A DNA stretch of 64,000 nt from Heracleum sosnowskyi (taxonomy: Eukaryota > Streptophyta > Magnoliopsida > Apiales > Apiaceae): positions 45,485,133-45,549,132 of the forward strand of contig CM061238.1 in assembly GCA_030848705.1 (NCBI GenBank), given 5' to 3'. This document shows, piece after piece, positions 18,754 through 30,002 of this stretch (its first letter is position 1; each line of letters opens with the position of its first letter). The translations under genes were made by a program, and so were the position numbers. The notes below the pieces were generated by a model. The model had not been told where the DNA came from. It did not search any database and worked only from the letters and a program-made list of their open reading frames with translations.

Positions 18754-19772
18754 TGTTAGGAATATGTTGTTCTTGATGATAAACATAAAACACTTAGTAG
18801 AATTTGTGTAAAGTCATTTTTGTAACTGTCAACGAAATGGCATGCTTTGCAGCATTCCGTTGACAGGAAGCTCATCAACGAAATGAGTGTTGTAGCAATT
18901 GCATTGTACAATACTTCACAGTATGATAGGCATTCTGTTATATGTTTTAGATAGGTTTTCTAAGTCATGTTGACTAAGTACTAGATAGGCAAAATAGGTT
19001 GGTTAATTGTAAATATGTTATGCCTTGTAATTTTGACTAAGTGAAGACATGTCAACGGTATGAAGATTACTCTGTCAACGGTATGGAGTTTACCCATCAA
19101 CGAAACGAGGGAAACACCATCAACGGAATGAAGAATGAAGCTATCAACGAAACACATCTCCTTGCTATCAACGAATCAATGTTGCTTTTTGAACAGTTGA
19201 CAAAGTGATAGTGACAGTTTACTGAACAGATCTAAAAGGAGATATGGAAGTGTACTTTGCATTGGAAGCCATCAAAGTGGTTACTGGAAATAAGGAAACA
19301 TTCCAATTTCCAATAAGGCTCTTGGAAATGATTATAATGAGCATGAAGACAAAAGCAAAGATCTCCAAGGACCATTGGACAAAAGGAATGAAAAGCAAGC
19401 TACTGATGGTTACTACTATTATTCTTTAGTCTAACCAAACGTAGAATTGTAAACTTGGGATTATATAACCAAGTGTAGCAGTTACTTTAGAAAGGAGAGA
19501 AGAAAAACAAATAGATTGGATTAGCTATTTTTGAGAGCATTCTTCTCTACAACATTGTAACTGAGCAGCTGTGTACATTTGTATCACAGATTATTTCCGC
19601 AATAAAAACACTTCAGTTGGATCATCAAACAATCCAACTGAATTATTTATATCTTGTGTTTTTATTTATTCAGTTCAGTTTTAATTTATAAGGTGTTTTT
19701 AAGATCAAGAAAATATCAAAATTGTATTCAACCCCCCCTTCTACAATTCTGTTAGGTCATTTGGGATTAACA
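18754..19772 (+). repeat. 3' LTR of A2
   Basis: It is 1019 bp, the same length as the 5' LTR, with three mismatches. It is followed by the GTGCC duplication and then the rest of the G1 leader (GTGCCAATGAGTGAG). Confidence 0.97.
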
Positions 19773-22620
19773 GTGCCAATGAGTGAGTTAAGATAGGGGT
19801 ATTCGATTAAGATGATTGTGCTGAGATGGATAGAACTTCTTACGGTTGTAGATGTCTATGGCGGAATCTTCGAGGACTATTACGAGTCGACGACAACGTA
19901 CGATATTGATAACTTGGCGACGTGGAAAAGAAGGGCTTAGAATCGGATAAAGAGCTATCGGAGGAGCCGACAACGAAAACATATGTGGAGACCTTGGTAA
20001 TACCTTTCCATCCTAATGAAATATTCGACATTCCTTTAAGCGGAACTTGTGTTGGTGAATATATTCCACCTTTTGACTTTGTATTTGATACTCTTGATCA
20101 ATCATGTTTTGAGATGCGTCAGAGATTGTTGTGATACCCATTTAAAATTTTGAGGGATGTTGAAAATATGCTATTTGAATTTCAACTCTTTCATTCTCCA
20201 AGGGTGAATCCCTCTAATTGTAATGAAACACTTTTTTTCGATACTTCCTTTTCTAGTTATTCCTCTTTTCTGAAGTAACACCTTTGGGAAATTACTCAGT
20301 TCCAATCCAAGGTGTGTATCTGAGATTTCTTATCGAAAGGTCTTGGTTGTTACTTTGACTTTAAATTTCTTTCGTATTTCTCTACTCCAACTGAGACAAA
20401 CAACCCTATTTATAGGGGACACAGGGACTACCTGTCTATGTTATAGAAGTCTGATGGGACGCCATCACTTGTGTGTTGTGCAATACAAGAAGGTTAATTA
20501 CCTTTAGTACTATCTTAATTAAGACACACAACATTGAGTTCATGTGATCAAATTGATCTCTCAGTGATTCTTTTATTTCCAATAATGTTCGCTTTAGAAT
20601 ATGTAAATTTGATAACCACAATTGTGGGACATTTGCTATGATACAAAACCTTTTCTCTTCAAAATATCATGAAGTTTGTTATTTCAAATAATCTGGAAGG
20701 TATGCCACCAGGTTGGGAGGAAATTACCTTACCAAAACGAACGAAGAATTTGCGATGGAATTACCACGAGCAAAAATGGATTATGATGCGATTAGAATAC
20801 TAGTAACATATAGCGAAGCCAGTTGTTCTCTCTCTATCGATTAACGTTACGATGTGGAAGAATGGATCAAATTTTATTTGACAGAAACGACAGTGTTTGA
20901 AGATGGAATAATATTTGAAGAAACAACGACGCGCCATGAAGCCTTAGTAACCATTTATGTTAGTTAGATAATTCAAGAATTGATTGGAAATTGGGAAAAA
21001 TGTGTAATTGTACTGATGTTATCCCAAGTTGTGGAAAATGGACGTAATAGATTTTGTCTCAATGAGAAGAACTTCTAATTTCAATGATAAGCTAATAATG
21101 GAGAATGATTGGATCTTTGAATATTTCAAGATTATATGATATGGTTGTAACTCTTTTGCTCACTATAGTTAAGGTAGATCTTACCAGTCAACGTGGATGT
21201 ATAGAATGAGAATCAAGATGATGTCGATTTGATCAAGTTATTTGGGGAATAAGATGGTACCCTGGGAAAGGTGTCATGAGTGTTATTGCGAATGTATCTT
21301 CTGAAGTATTTGGGAAATAAGATGGAGATCAATTAAGTTCTTGGAACTAAGTAGAACAATTTTTAAAGTATGAAGCAAAGTCACCAAGTTGATGAGGTGT
21401 ATTTTTCACCATATTTATAACTAAGAAAAGAAGATGAAGAGGCTTTAACAAGGATTTAAGGACAATGGACAAGGTAAGGAGTGATTGTTTAAATTGAATA
21501 TTTGTTTGGCACGGAAGGTATGTGATTGTTGAAAACATTTGTAAGCTATATTGGAGATATATAGAATTAACTAAGAGATTATATTGGAAGCTGGCATTAT
21601 AAGTAGTAAAGAGAGATTAGAGATGTAAATATCTTCGGTACAAGGATTAGAAAGGATGGAGCTTTAAGGTTATAATAATAAGAGATTAACTAGAAGAAAT
21701 GGCTGGAATTAGGATTCAACCAGAATTGATCAAAGAGAAAGGGTTACATTAAGGAAAGAATTATGGAAAAAGAAATGGATTCAATTATAGGAGGGGACGA
21801 GAAAGTATAAGGGATAAGAAGGAAATGCAAGAATATATATGAGGGATTTAAAGGAATACTAGTGTTAGTGAGTATCTAAGTATTTGAGATGTTAGAAAAT
21901 GAAGACAGAATAACAGAGATATAGTAGACGATTACAACTAAAGAGATTCCTGAATGGAAGTGAAAACATATTAAGATAGACTTTGTAGTAGAATTGCCAA
22001 GGCCCAGAGCTGATTATGATGCTATTTAGGTTATGAGTAACCGAGTAACGAGAGATATTCATTGGGTGAGTTGGTTCATCCCTATTTGAATGAGATAGTA
22101 GTACGACGTGGAATGACGGGTTCAATTGTATCTGACAGAAATCCATGACTTAATTTAAGAATTCAGACAGACGGTTAGAATAAGAGGACCATTCAAACAA
22201 TTAAGGACATGCTACGAGTTGTGTACTAGACTTTGAAGGTAATTGGAAGGATCACTTACCATTGGTTAAATTTCTTTACGACAACAGTTATTATGGGGAT
22301 TTTGAAATGCTACCTTACGTCGATCTATTGCGTGTTGGGAAAGTTGCGTATAAGTTTGCCTACCACTCCATGAGTGGTGTATTCATAGTGTATTTCATAA
22401 AATATGAACCTACAAAGATTTAGTTAAATTTGTTCTGTGTTGAGCAACCGATTGAGATATTGAGTTAGTATGAGAAAGTGTTAAGTAATAGAGGAGTCAA
22501 TTTAGTATGAGTATGAGGAGAATCCTAAGATTGAAGAGTCAATCTAGGGACTTGAGAATGAGATGTTGGAAAATATCCACATATGTTTGCGCAAGTTGAT
22601 TCTGAGGACAGAATCCTTTT
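19773..22620 (+). pseudogene. Eroded interior of G1 (leader, gag/RT region unrecognisable, RNase H end)
   Basis: After the G1 leader I find no recognisable gag, zinc knuckle, protease or RT. The frame at 19922-20134 (70 codons) has no family signature. The block 20131-20700 may be foreign: its minus strand has a TATA-like CTATAAATAGGG near 20411. A short echo of the RNase H end (WYPGKGVMSVIAN, compare YHPGKANVVADAL in G2a) is near 21250-21290, followed by integrase remnants. Coding capacity is lost throughout. Confidence 0.55.
21975..22590 (+). pseudogene. pol: Ty3/gypsy integrase and chromodomain remnant of G1
   Basis: Broken frames read DFVVELPRPRADYDAI then TAG (G2a has DFVVGLPRTKANHDAIW), YLNEIVVRRGMTGSIVSDRN (G2a: IYLKEIVARHGVPVAIVSDR), and RTIQTIKDMLRVVY. 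The last 90 bases before the polypurine tract echo the chromodomain ending. Frame changes and stops mean that no protein is made. The three integrase blocks lie in the correct order and spacing, so the assignment is firm although the gene is dead. Confidence 0.78.
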
Positions 22621-22633
22621 AAGGGGGGAAGGA
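22621..22633 (+). other. Polypurine tract of G1
   Basis: AAGGGGGGAAGGA abuts the LTR start TGTAAGATCC. Together with the preceding CAGAATCCTTTT it parallels the G2a end (CGGAATCCTTTTAAGTAGGGG). Confidence 0.85.
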
Positions 22634-25600
22634 TGTAAGATCCGGAAAAATTACGTGTTAATATTTGATGAGAAATGAAATTTTATTTCATATTAAAATT
22701 TATTAAATGTTTTATCTGTTTAAATGTGTTAAGTTATTCGTTAAATGATCGAATATGTGACATTGGGATGCTATGTGAATATGTGTGGTGAACTAGAAAT
22801 TATTTTGAAAAGGATGTCATTCTATTTTATTTTATTTTAATTATTGAAAAGAAAATTCAGTTCGTTCCCTAATTATTCGGGAAATTGGTATATCATTCAT
22901 ACCAATAATTCATTCGTTAGAGTGGGAAATATTTGGTAATGTTCGTAATGGAGGTATTTTGGTTCGTATATCTATTAATAAACGATTCTTGTAGTTATCC
23001 GTATATTCTGGATAATTATCGTCTCGTAAAACGTGTATTCTACTTTATTAAAGATTTAAAGCATATATTCTGTTAAATTGTATTAAAGCGATCCATCGGA
23101 TAAATATCGATCCAAAAATGTCGTTTGGGGTATTATTTTCTGTTTAATATAAAAAGGTGAATCGTACATTATTTTGCGTATAATCAAGCTTAATTATCGT
23201 TAAATATCTAAAATCTCTGAACCGTGTTCTTCGTGTTCTTGAGAATCAAACACAAATTTGAAGGCGTTATCGGAGTCCGATTTCAACGTTCTTATAGTCA
23301 AATTGAAGGTCTTGGAATCTAGTTTCATAATCTACCATCAGATTTCGCGTGGGGTAATATTTCAATTTCATACGAATTTTTCTTTAATTCTGGAAAATTA
23401 GGGTTTATGTCAAAATTGGGGCTTTTTGATTCTGAGCTTGTTCATGTGATTTGATGATATGTATAGCTTCGTATGGTTGTAGGGAGTCCAAATATATGTT
23501 CAATTTCATTGTTTGATTCCCGGATTGTCCAATTCGAAAATTTAGGGTTCTTGAGCTCGAAATTGGGGCTTTTTGATTTAGAGTTTGTCTGTTGATTTTG
23601 AGGGTTCCTATAGCTTCATATGATCATGGGTAATCGATTTACATGTTTAATTGAGTCATTCTATTCCTAGATTAGCTAGTTCGAATTGTTAGTTTTTTTC
23701 GAATTTTCAAACCATTAGTTCGTAAACTCTGTTGATTGTTTGTGTATGTGGATATGTGGGTTAGATTGTGCGTGTTTCAAGCTTTGTTTTGGTATATAGA
23801 ACATTGAGTTTGGTTAAGGTTTGGTGTAGAAACGAATTTTGGCCGGATTTTTGGCCGGAGTTTATCGCCGGCGGTGGCCGGTTGGCCATTAAAGCTGGCG
23901 ACGGAGCTTTTTTCAGTTTAGTACCTCAAGTTGTGAAAATGATGAAGTTTGGTCCCTGAAGTTTTACAAAGTTGCAAATTGGTCCCCTGACCAAAATTAT
24001 TTTCTAAATTATTTACTTTGAATTTATAAAAATCTGTTTTGTTTATTTAAATTTTGAAAAATAGTTTTAAAAATGACTTTTAAATTCTAAAACTTTCTTT
24101 TAAATTCTGGAAATTTTTATTTAATCATTCCTTAATTATTTAAGGAATTATTTTGATATTTTTATTTTCCAAAATTCTTGAATTATTTTGGAAAATGATT
24201 TAAAAGTGATTTAAATTAGGAAAAATATTCCTAAAAAATTTTTATTAATTATTTAAAATTCCTAAATGATTTATAAATTACTTTCTAGTTACAAATTACT
24301 TCTCGAACGTTACATGACATAAGTGATGTAATTAGTGCATCTAAATGTCAATATGTGCGGCATAAATTATGTGAATGATCCGATTTTTGACCTAAAAATA
24401 TTTTGAGGATTAATTCCTTTGAAACGAGAGTTGAATATCTTTCAAAAATTATTTCTTGGACGTTACGAGACTTATGTGATTTATTTATCGCAATTAAATA
24501 ACGGTATGTGTTATGTGAATTATCTGGTTAGTGAGTCATAAATACGAATAATTGTTTTGAGACTTGTATAAATACTTTGGTCGTGGCTAATATTATCACG
24601 AGGGGTAGTTGGAATAGAAATTTGTCAGTAATGTTCGAAAATGAGATTTACGAGACCGTTGACTTAGATGTTGACTTTTATAGTATAGAGATTTTCGACG
24701 AACGTGATACATGAGTTGTTTATTTAATTAATCGTGATTATTCTATCAGTTGAGATATGATTATCTATGCAACAGAGGCTATTGGACGAGACGAGTTAGA
24801 TAATCGAAGTATGTTAAATGAAAGATGTCGGAGAAGGATGAGGTATTGTTTACGACTGATTGGGTTATTTGCAAGGCGATTTAACACCAAGGGAATGTCA
24901 ACACTCGTAGAGGACATGTGCAAGTATTTTCTTCCAACAGAGATATCGGTAAGAGTGATGCGTGGATTCAAAATGGTAGGATCAAATTAGCGGTATTCAT
25001 AAGATCGTTAAATCGAAGAAGGACGGATATAGAGAATCGTGCTACAAGACAGAATAAGGAGGGAATCATATTATCTTAGCCTTGCGAAATAGCTAAGGAC
25101 CGGAGGCAAGTGTTTATACCCTTGCTTATTAATTGAATGATATTCCCTTGAATTATTATTATGAAAGTTGAATACTTTTCAATGAATTTTCAAATGTCGA
25201 TTCCTTTGCATTAAATTGCAAGTATGTTATTTAATCTCGTAAATTGACGAGTAAATTTTTATACCTTTTGAGTTTAGATTCATATTTCCATGTTGAGTGG
25301 AAAATTATAATTATTGTATTGAAATGATTTAAAAGATTGTTATGGGCCTTATACTAAGGCTTTCTTTCAAAAATCTTGATTTAAAAATATTAGGTTGGAA
25401 TTTTACCAACCCTAGATGAGTGGGAACTTGTGAACCTGATAAGGGTAAAAATGTTATTTTAAATTCTGAAGTTGTGGTACTTATTCTACCAATATTCTAT
25501 TTTCCCATCTTGCACCTATGCAAGTATGATTATCAATTCTTATTAATGCGATTATTTGATCCAGTCCCTGATTCGAATTCATATATGATGTGTATGATTT

Positions 25601-25941
25601 AGTTCATTTCCTTCAAATATAAGGCTTATCTATTATAAGTATATTTTCGAAGGACTTAAACTATTTCTGCCAGAAGTCGGTAACCCATTGTTTTACCTAT
25701 TTATAAACTTCACCTTGAATTTCCTTAAACTCGAACTTTGACTTTCTTGTCACTTACCAGATTGGTGAATCTTAACTAATTCTTCCATGATGTGATAATT
25801 TGAACTGTTGAGGCCATCTAGAGCCTGTTCTTGAACCCTACTCTATATTGAGTTGTTGTAAATTATGTTGATATCATAATGCTTGTTTCATATCAGACTT
25901 AATCTTGTTTAGCATGTCATTGTTTATTCTTCATTATTATC
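22634..25941 (+). repeat. G1 3' LTR, truncated at its 3' end
   Basis: It begins TGTAAGATCCGG after the polypurine tract. From 24484 it matches the 5' LTR (3529 onward) until 25941, where both share TCTTCATTATTATC and then diverge. The remaining 1.5 kb (equivalent to 4987-6529) is absent. The part 22634-24483 is AT-rich except for a GC-rich stretch at 23840-23910 (repeated GGCCGG). Confidence 0.85.
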
Positions 25942-26734
25942 ACAGGCCATACAATACCTCTATTGTATGAGGAACATCATTACTCATCACTGCCACATTA
26001 TCAGTAACTCAACGCCTAGGTTTTCGTTACAATGTGCAGCACAACTCCAATTGGAGGGAAGGGACCTTTTTCCGGAGCACGCCACAATACACGATGATCA
26101 GTCATTGTATCATACTCATACTTTTCTACTAGTAGATGGACGACACGATTATCACCCCAGCCGCATACGGGTTTTGTATCTGCTGGACTGTCCTACAGCC
26201 TCTTACGCTATAATCAGAGGTATTGTCCAACAGCCTCCTTCACGTTTCCTCCTGGTCCCGGATAAAAATCAATGAAACGGGAATCGGAATTTAATCCTAT
26301 TTCCCCCAAGTACAAATACTTGTCAAAACTTTGCAACAGTTCAGATTCCTTACTCCAGAGTATTTGAAGGGAGTAAGTCACAGTGTGGGTTGACATCAGT
26401 CAACGAAACTACGAATGATTCCCACGTATTTTGAAATTACGACCTGAGAGTTTTTGTAAAATACCTTTAGTTCTGATAAATCAGAACTCAAAAACATACT
26501 CACTTTTAATGAAAGAGGCAAGTGAAATCATATGTTCACTTCCTGAGATGGATTCCCAATTTTTGATAAGTTCAAATCAAAATCATCATTCGAGATAAAT
26601 AATTAAAGTAGTTGGGAACCCCTATTATACTCTCATAAATCCTTTTGAGATCAGAAAATATTTGCGTAAATACTAGAAACTTAAATAATAATACAATAAG
26701 GTTCTATGATTTTTAAATCATTTTTGGAATATTT

Positions 26735-26935
26735 AATAAATATTCAAATAATAAATATTGAATTATGATTCAATATAATTCCACTTAAGTGAATATTCAA
26801 GTTAATATTCACTTAATTAAATAAATATCCAAATAATAAATATTGAATTATCATTCAATAAGATTCCACTTAAGTGGATATTCAAAATAATATTCACTTA
26901 ATTAAATAAATATTCAAAATAATATTTTTAATAAG
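26735..26935. repeat. About two copies of the AT-rich hairpin unit in G2b
   Basis: Two tandem copies of a unit containing CACTTAAGTGAATATTC and TTGAATTATGATTCAA. The same unit occurs four times in G2a (35181-35520) and once in the solo LTR (about 51430-51530). Confidence 0.75.
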
Positions 26936-27262
26936 ATTATTTAAATATCTCACATTAAATATCCAATAATATATATATATTGGAATATTTAATCAACATT
27001 TTAAAATATAACTGTCCCTGGAACCCTCCAGCTTCTGACAGTATAATCCAGACAAAATACTAATTTGACTCCCGGTCTAAGTTTTAAAATCCTCGTACGA
27101 GCGCTCTACCCTTAGAGCCTCTATAACACCTCGGTTTATATCTAATATTTACATAGCATATAAACCCTTATATCTTATAAAGCTTGTTATCAAAAGCGTA
27201 AACAGTTTATAAATATTTTCACAGAATTAAAGCAGAATATATCACAACAGCATCACTTATAT

Positions 27263-27617
27263 GATGTAGGGTTTGAAAACTTGCATGCATCTATCATATG
27301 CATATACTATAATCTCAATAGTTTTAAAATACCACTACATCCATATACGATGTAAGGTTTGAAAACTGGTATGCATCTATCATATGCATATACTATAATC
27401 TCAGTAGTTTTAAAATATAACCACATCCATATACGATGTAAGGTTTAAAAACTGGTATGCATCTATCATATGGATATACAACATCTCAACATTTTTAATA
27501 CCATCACATCTATATACGATGTAAGGTTTGAAAACTGGTATGCATCTATCATATGCATATACTACATCTCAACATTTTTAATACCATCACATCTATATAC
27601 GATGTAAGGTTTGAAAG
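27263..27617. repeat. Tandem array of 83-86 bp units in G2b
   Basis: GATGTAAGGTTTGAAAACTG or a variant recurs at 27263, 27349, 27435, 27518 and 27601. Each unit includes GCATCTATCATATGCATA. The other G2 LTRs have one short equivalent (near 34811 and 51063), so the array expanded in this copy's lineage. Confidence 0.88.
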
Positions 27618-29288
27618 CATGCATCGGTATAAGTAATGGAAAACATAGCATGGAATGAGAAAACTTGTCTCGGGTCCTTGGTTGTTAGGGGTTCGAGGAT
27701 TTGTCGGGAAATCTGTAAACAAAGAAATATTCGATCAGTTCCCTGGCTTAATCATTTAAAGTGCATTTAACTTAAGCACTAACGTTCTATTAACGAACAT
27801 CAAATGTCTCGCTCTTGGTCACTTATAACCTCATGACATTCCTTAAACTCTTAAGTCAAAAGTTTGGTTGATAATCCATTCACAAACCCAAGTACTTTAC
27901 CATTTCTAACTCATTGTTATGTCTAGAAGGTAACCGTAGTCTCTGTCTAAACTTCCTAAGGAAAATCCGACATGGTAACGACGCTTAAACGTGATTCCCG
28001 TGCTTAAAACACTCAAATTCAATCATCAATCAATCCCCAAGCAATCATAACTCAAGGATCTCATCTAAACCAACTTATTTATGTCTAAACATGCTCATAA
28101 CATTATTCACAAGTTCAACCATCATTTAATCCACTAAACATCATACATATCATGCATATCACTTCTACATCACACTATCCTTAATCACTATCATTTAAAT
28201 CACCACTATCAAAGTATAAACACAAGTGTGAGAGGGTTTATACCTTCCTTGGTACTTAATATAGACTAGAAATGGTTAGTATGCCCTTCCTTGCTCCTTG
28301 ATTATCCTTTACAAGCTTAAAACTTCAAGATCAAAACAAGAATTCAAACATTACTATTCATTTCTACTATTCATCATCAACTTTAGCTCAACATTTGAGC
28401 ATGATAACAACCATGGATGAATCTAGGATCAAGGATTTACCTTAGTCTATGGATGAGGGTGATTTAGAGCCCAATAATATGAATTATGGTTGAGTAGAAC
28501 TTGTAGAAATTTTTCTAAGCTTTTGTTGAATGAAATGGCCGAATGTTTGAAGGAGTTTTTTATGCTTCTCTTTCTTTGATTTTCTTTTCTTTTCTTTTTG
28601 TTAATAACTCTTAATTGGATGCATCCATTTTGTGTGGTTTTGGTGGAGTTTAGTCACCCCCTTGCCACATGTCAATCTTTTGTGGTTTTGTGGTGAAAGT
28701 GGTGACAAGGTGGTGATTCATCACCTTGTCATCACTTGTCATCACCTATGTCATCCTCCTGCATCATGCTTATGTCATAATTTGTGTCGTCAATCCTCTT
28801 ATATGATGCACTTGATGATCTTATATGATACTTCCCCTTCGGTTAGGGTTTAATCCATAATTCGTTACGCTTCTGTTTCGCGATAGGTTCAAGTGATTTT
28901 AAAAATGTTTCTCTGTACCAATGCTAGGGATACTTCCTTGATCTTTCCATTACCTTGGCTTAATATATGATCCTAGATTACTCACCTTGGCTTAAGATAT
29001 GATCATGGATTTCTCATTCTACATACTTTCTCAAAACGATCAAATCAATACATCCTTGATTGTCCGATGAATAGTGCTCAAAATTTAAAGTTGGAATCTC
29101 CCGATTCTGATCGCGTTTGCATTCACTTATTTTCCTTATATATCAATAATATAACTTTGAAACATTCATTCCATGCCTCGCATATGTAGTGGTCTGAAAA
29201 TTTTCTTAGCCAGCAAAATTCACTAATCATCAACATTTACTATTCATCAAAATTTTTAACTAAGTCCAAAATTTGGGGTTATTACAGT

Positions 29289-30002
29289 GAGTATGAGGGA
29301 AGCGGGGAAGATGATGATTATAATGAGTTTGATGATCAGGACTACGAAGAGGAAGAGTATGAAAGTACTCAGAATGTGGAGGTCCCCGGTGGAAACCCGA
29401 TGGACCAATTCATGCACCTACTCCGACGGAATTTGAACCAGCACCCACCGCCACCACCACCAGGCCCCAATACTGCGGGGCAGAATGCTTTTAAGGCCTT
29501 TAAGTCCCTTAGGCCCCCTGAATTTCAGGGATCCGCTGACCCTGTTGAGGCAAGAGCTTGGTTAAAGGAAATGGAAAAATCTTTCGAAATCCTAGGTATC
29601 GAGGAAGCCCAAAAGACCATCGTTGCTACGTACCTCCTGAAAGGAGAGGCTAACTACTGGTGGGAATCAAAGAGGAACCTAGAAACAGATGACATTATTA
29701 CCTGGGCAAGGTTTACTACTTTATTTCTGGAAAAGTATTTTCCTGTATTCATGGAAGCACAAATGGAGCGGAAGTTTTTGGAACTAATACAGGATAACAT
29801 GACCGTGGCGGAATATGAATCCAAGTTTACTAAGTTGTCTAGATTTGTGCCAGAATTTGTCAATACCGACTTGAAGAGGTCAAGGAGGTTCCAGCAAGGG
29901 TTAAAGCAATGGATTCAGAATAGAGTAGCTGTATTGGAAATAACGGACTATGCCTCGCTAGTGCAAAAGGCAACCATAGTTACAAAATATTCCTATTGTT
30001 AA
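29289..30002 (+). pseudogene. gag: Gag of G2a, truncated at both ends
   Basis: An open frame from the junction reads an acidic start (EDDDYNEFDDQDYEEEEYES), a proline run and the Retrotrans_gag core (RAWLKEMEKSFEILG; YLLKGEANYWWE; FLEKYFPVFMEAQMERKFLEL). No natural start codon remains, because the inverted LTR cuts it off. Near 29990 the sequence jumps directly into the beginning of reverse transcriptase in another frame, so the CCHC knuckle and protease are absent. Gag runs out of frame into a stop at 30000-30002. Confidence 0.85.

Larger units (their letters stand above)
6651..19772 (+). mobile_element. Complete Sirevirus-type Ty1/copia retrotransposon, copy A2
   Basis: A 13,122-bp element with LTRs of 1019 bp each, a PBS, gag, pol, a third ORF and a polypurine tract. 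The 5-bp target-site duplication GTGCC lies at 6646-6650 and 19773-19777. The LTRs differ at three positions (A/G near 6976, A/C near 7252, A/G near 7465), so insertion is recent. The target was the leader of gypsy element G1, about 110 bp after its PBS. Pol is uninterrupted. Gag has a one-base loss near 9994 and ORF3 an in-frame TAA at 17869, so self-sufficiency is doubtful. Confidence 0.97.
3529..25941 (+). mobile_element. Ty3/gypsy element G1 with very long LTRs (interrupted)
   Basis: Components on the plus strand are the distal 5' LTR (3529-6529), a tRNA-Met PBS (6533-6544), a leader split by A2 at 6650/19773, an eroded interior with integrase remnants (to 22620), a polypurine tract and a 3' LTR (22634-25941). 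The 5' LTR start lies beyond A1, left of the window. The 3' LTR ends abruptly at 25941, where an inverted G2 LTR begins. Adding 22634-24488 to 3529-6529 gives an LTR of about 4.8 kb. The LTRs are far better conserved than the interior. Confidence 0.82.
25942..29286 (-). repeat. Inverted, 3'-truncated G2-family gypsy LTR (G2b)
   Basis: Its minus strand begins TGTAATAACCCC at 29286 and aligns block by block with the G2 LTRs at 32907 and 36122/49398, including the GGAAATCCGACATGGTAACG block near 27960. It stops near 25942, about 600 bp short of the expected 3' terminus. It is a different subfamily, with tandem arrays absent from the others. It abuts the truncated G1 LTR on one side and the truncated gag of G2a on the other. 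Open frames inside it, such as 25967-26275, have no protein signature. Confidence 0.82.

Noticed and set aside
28632..28853. 73-codon frame with Cys/His residues
   Set aside because: Lies in the G2b LTR and its relatives in the other G2 LTRs are broken.
25942..29286. G2b as a simple solo LTR
   Set aside because: One terminus is missing and no duplication flanks it.
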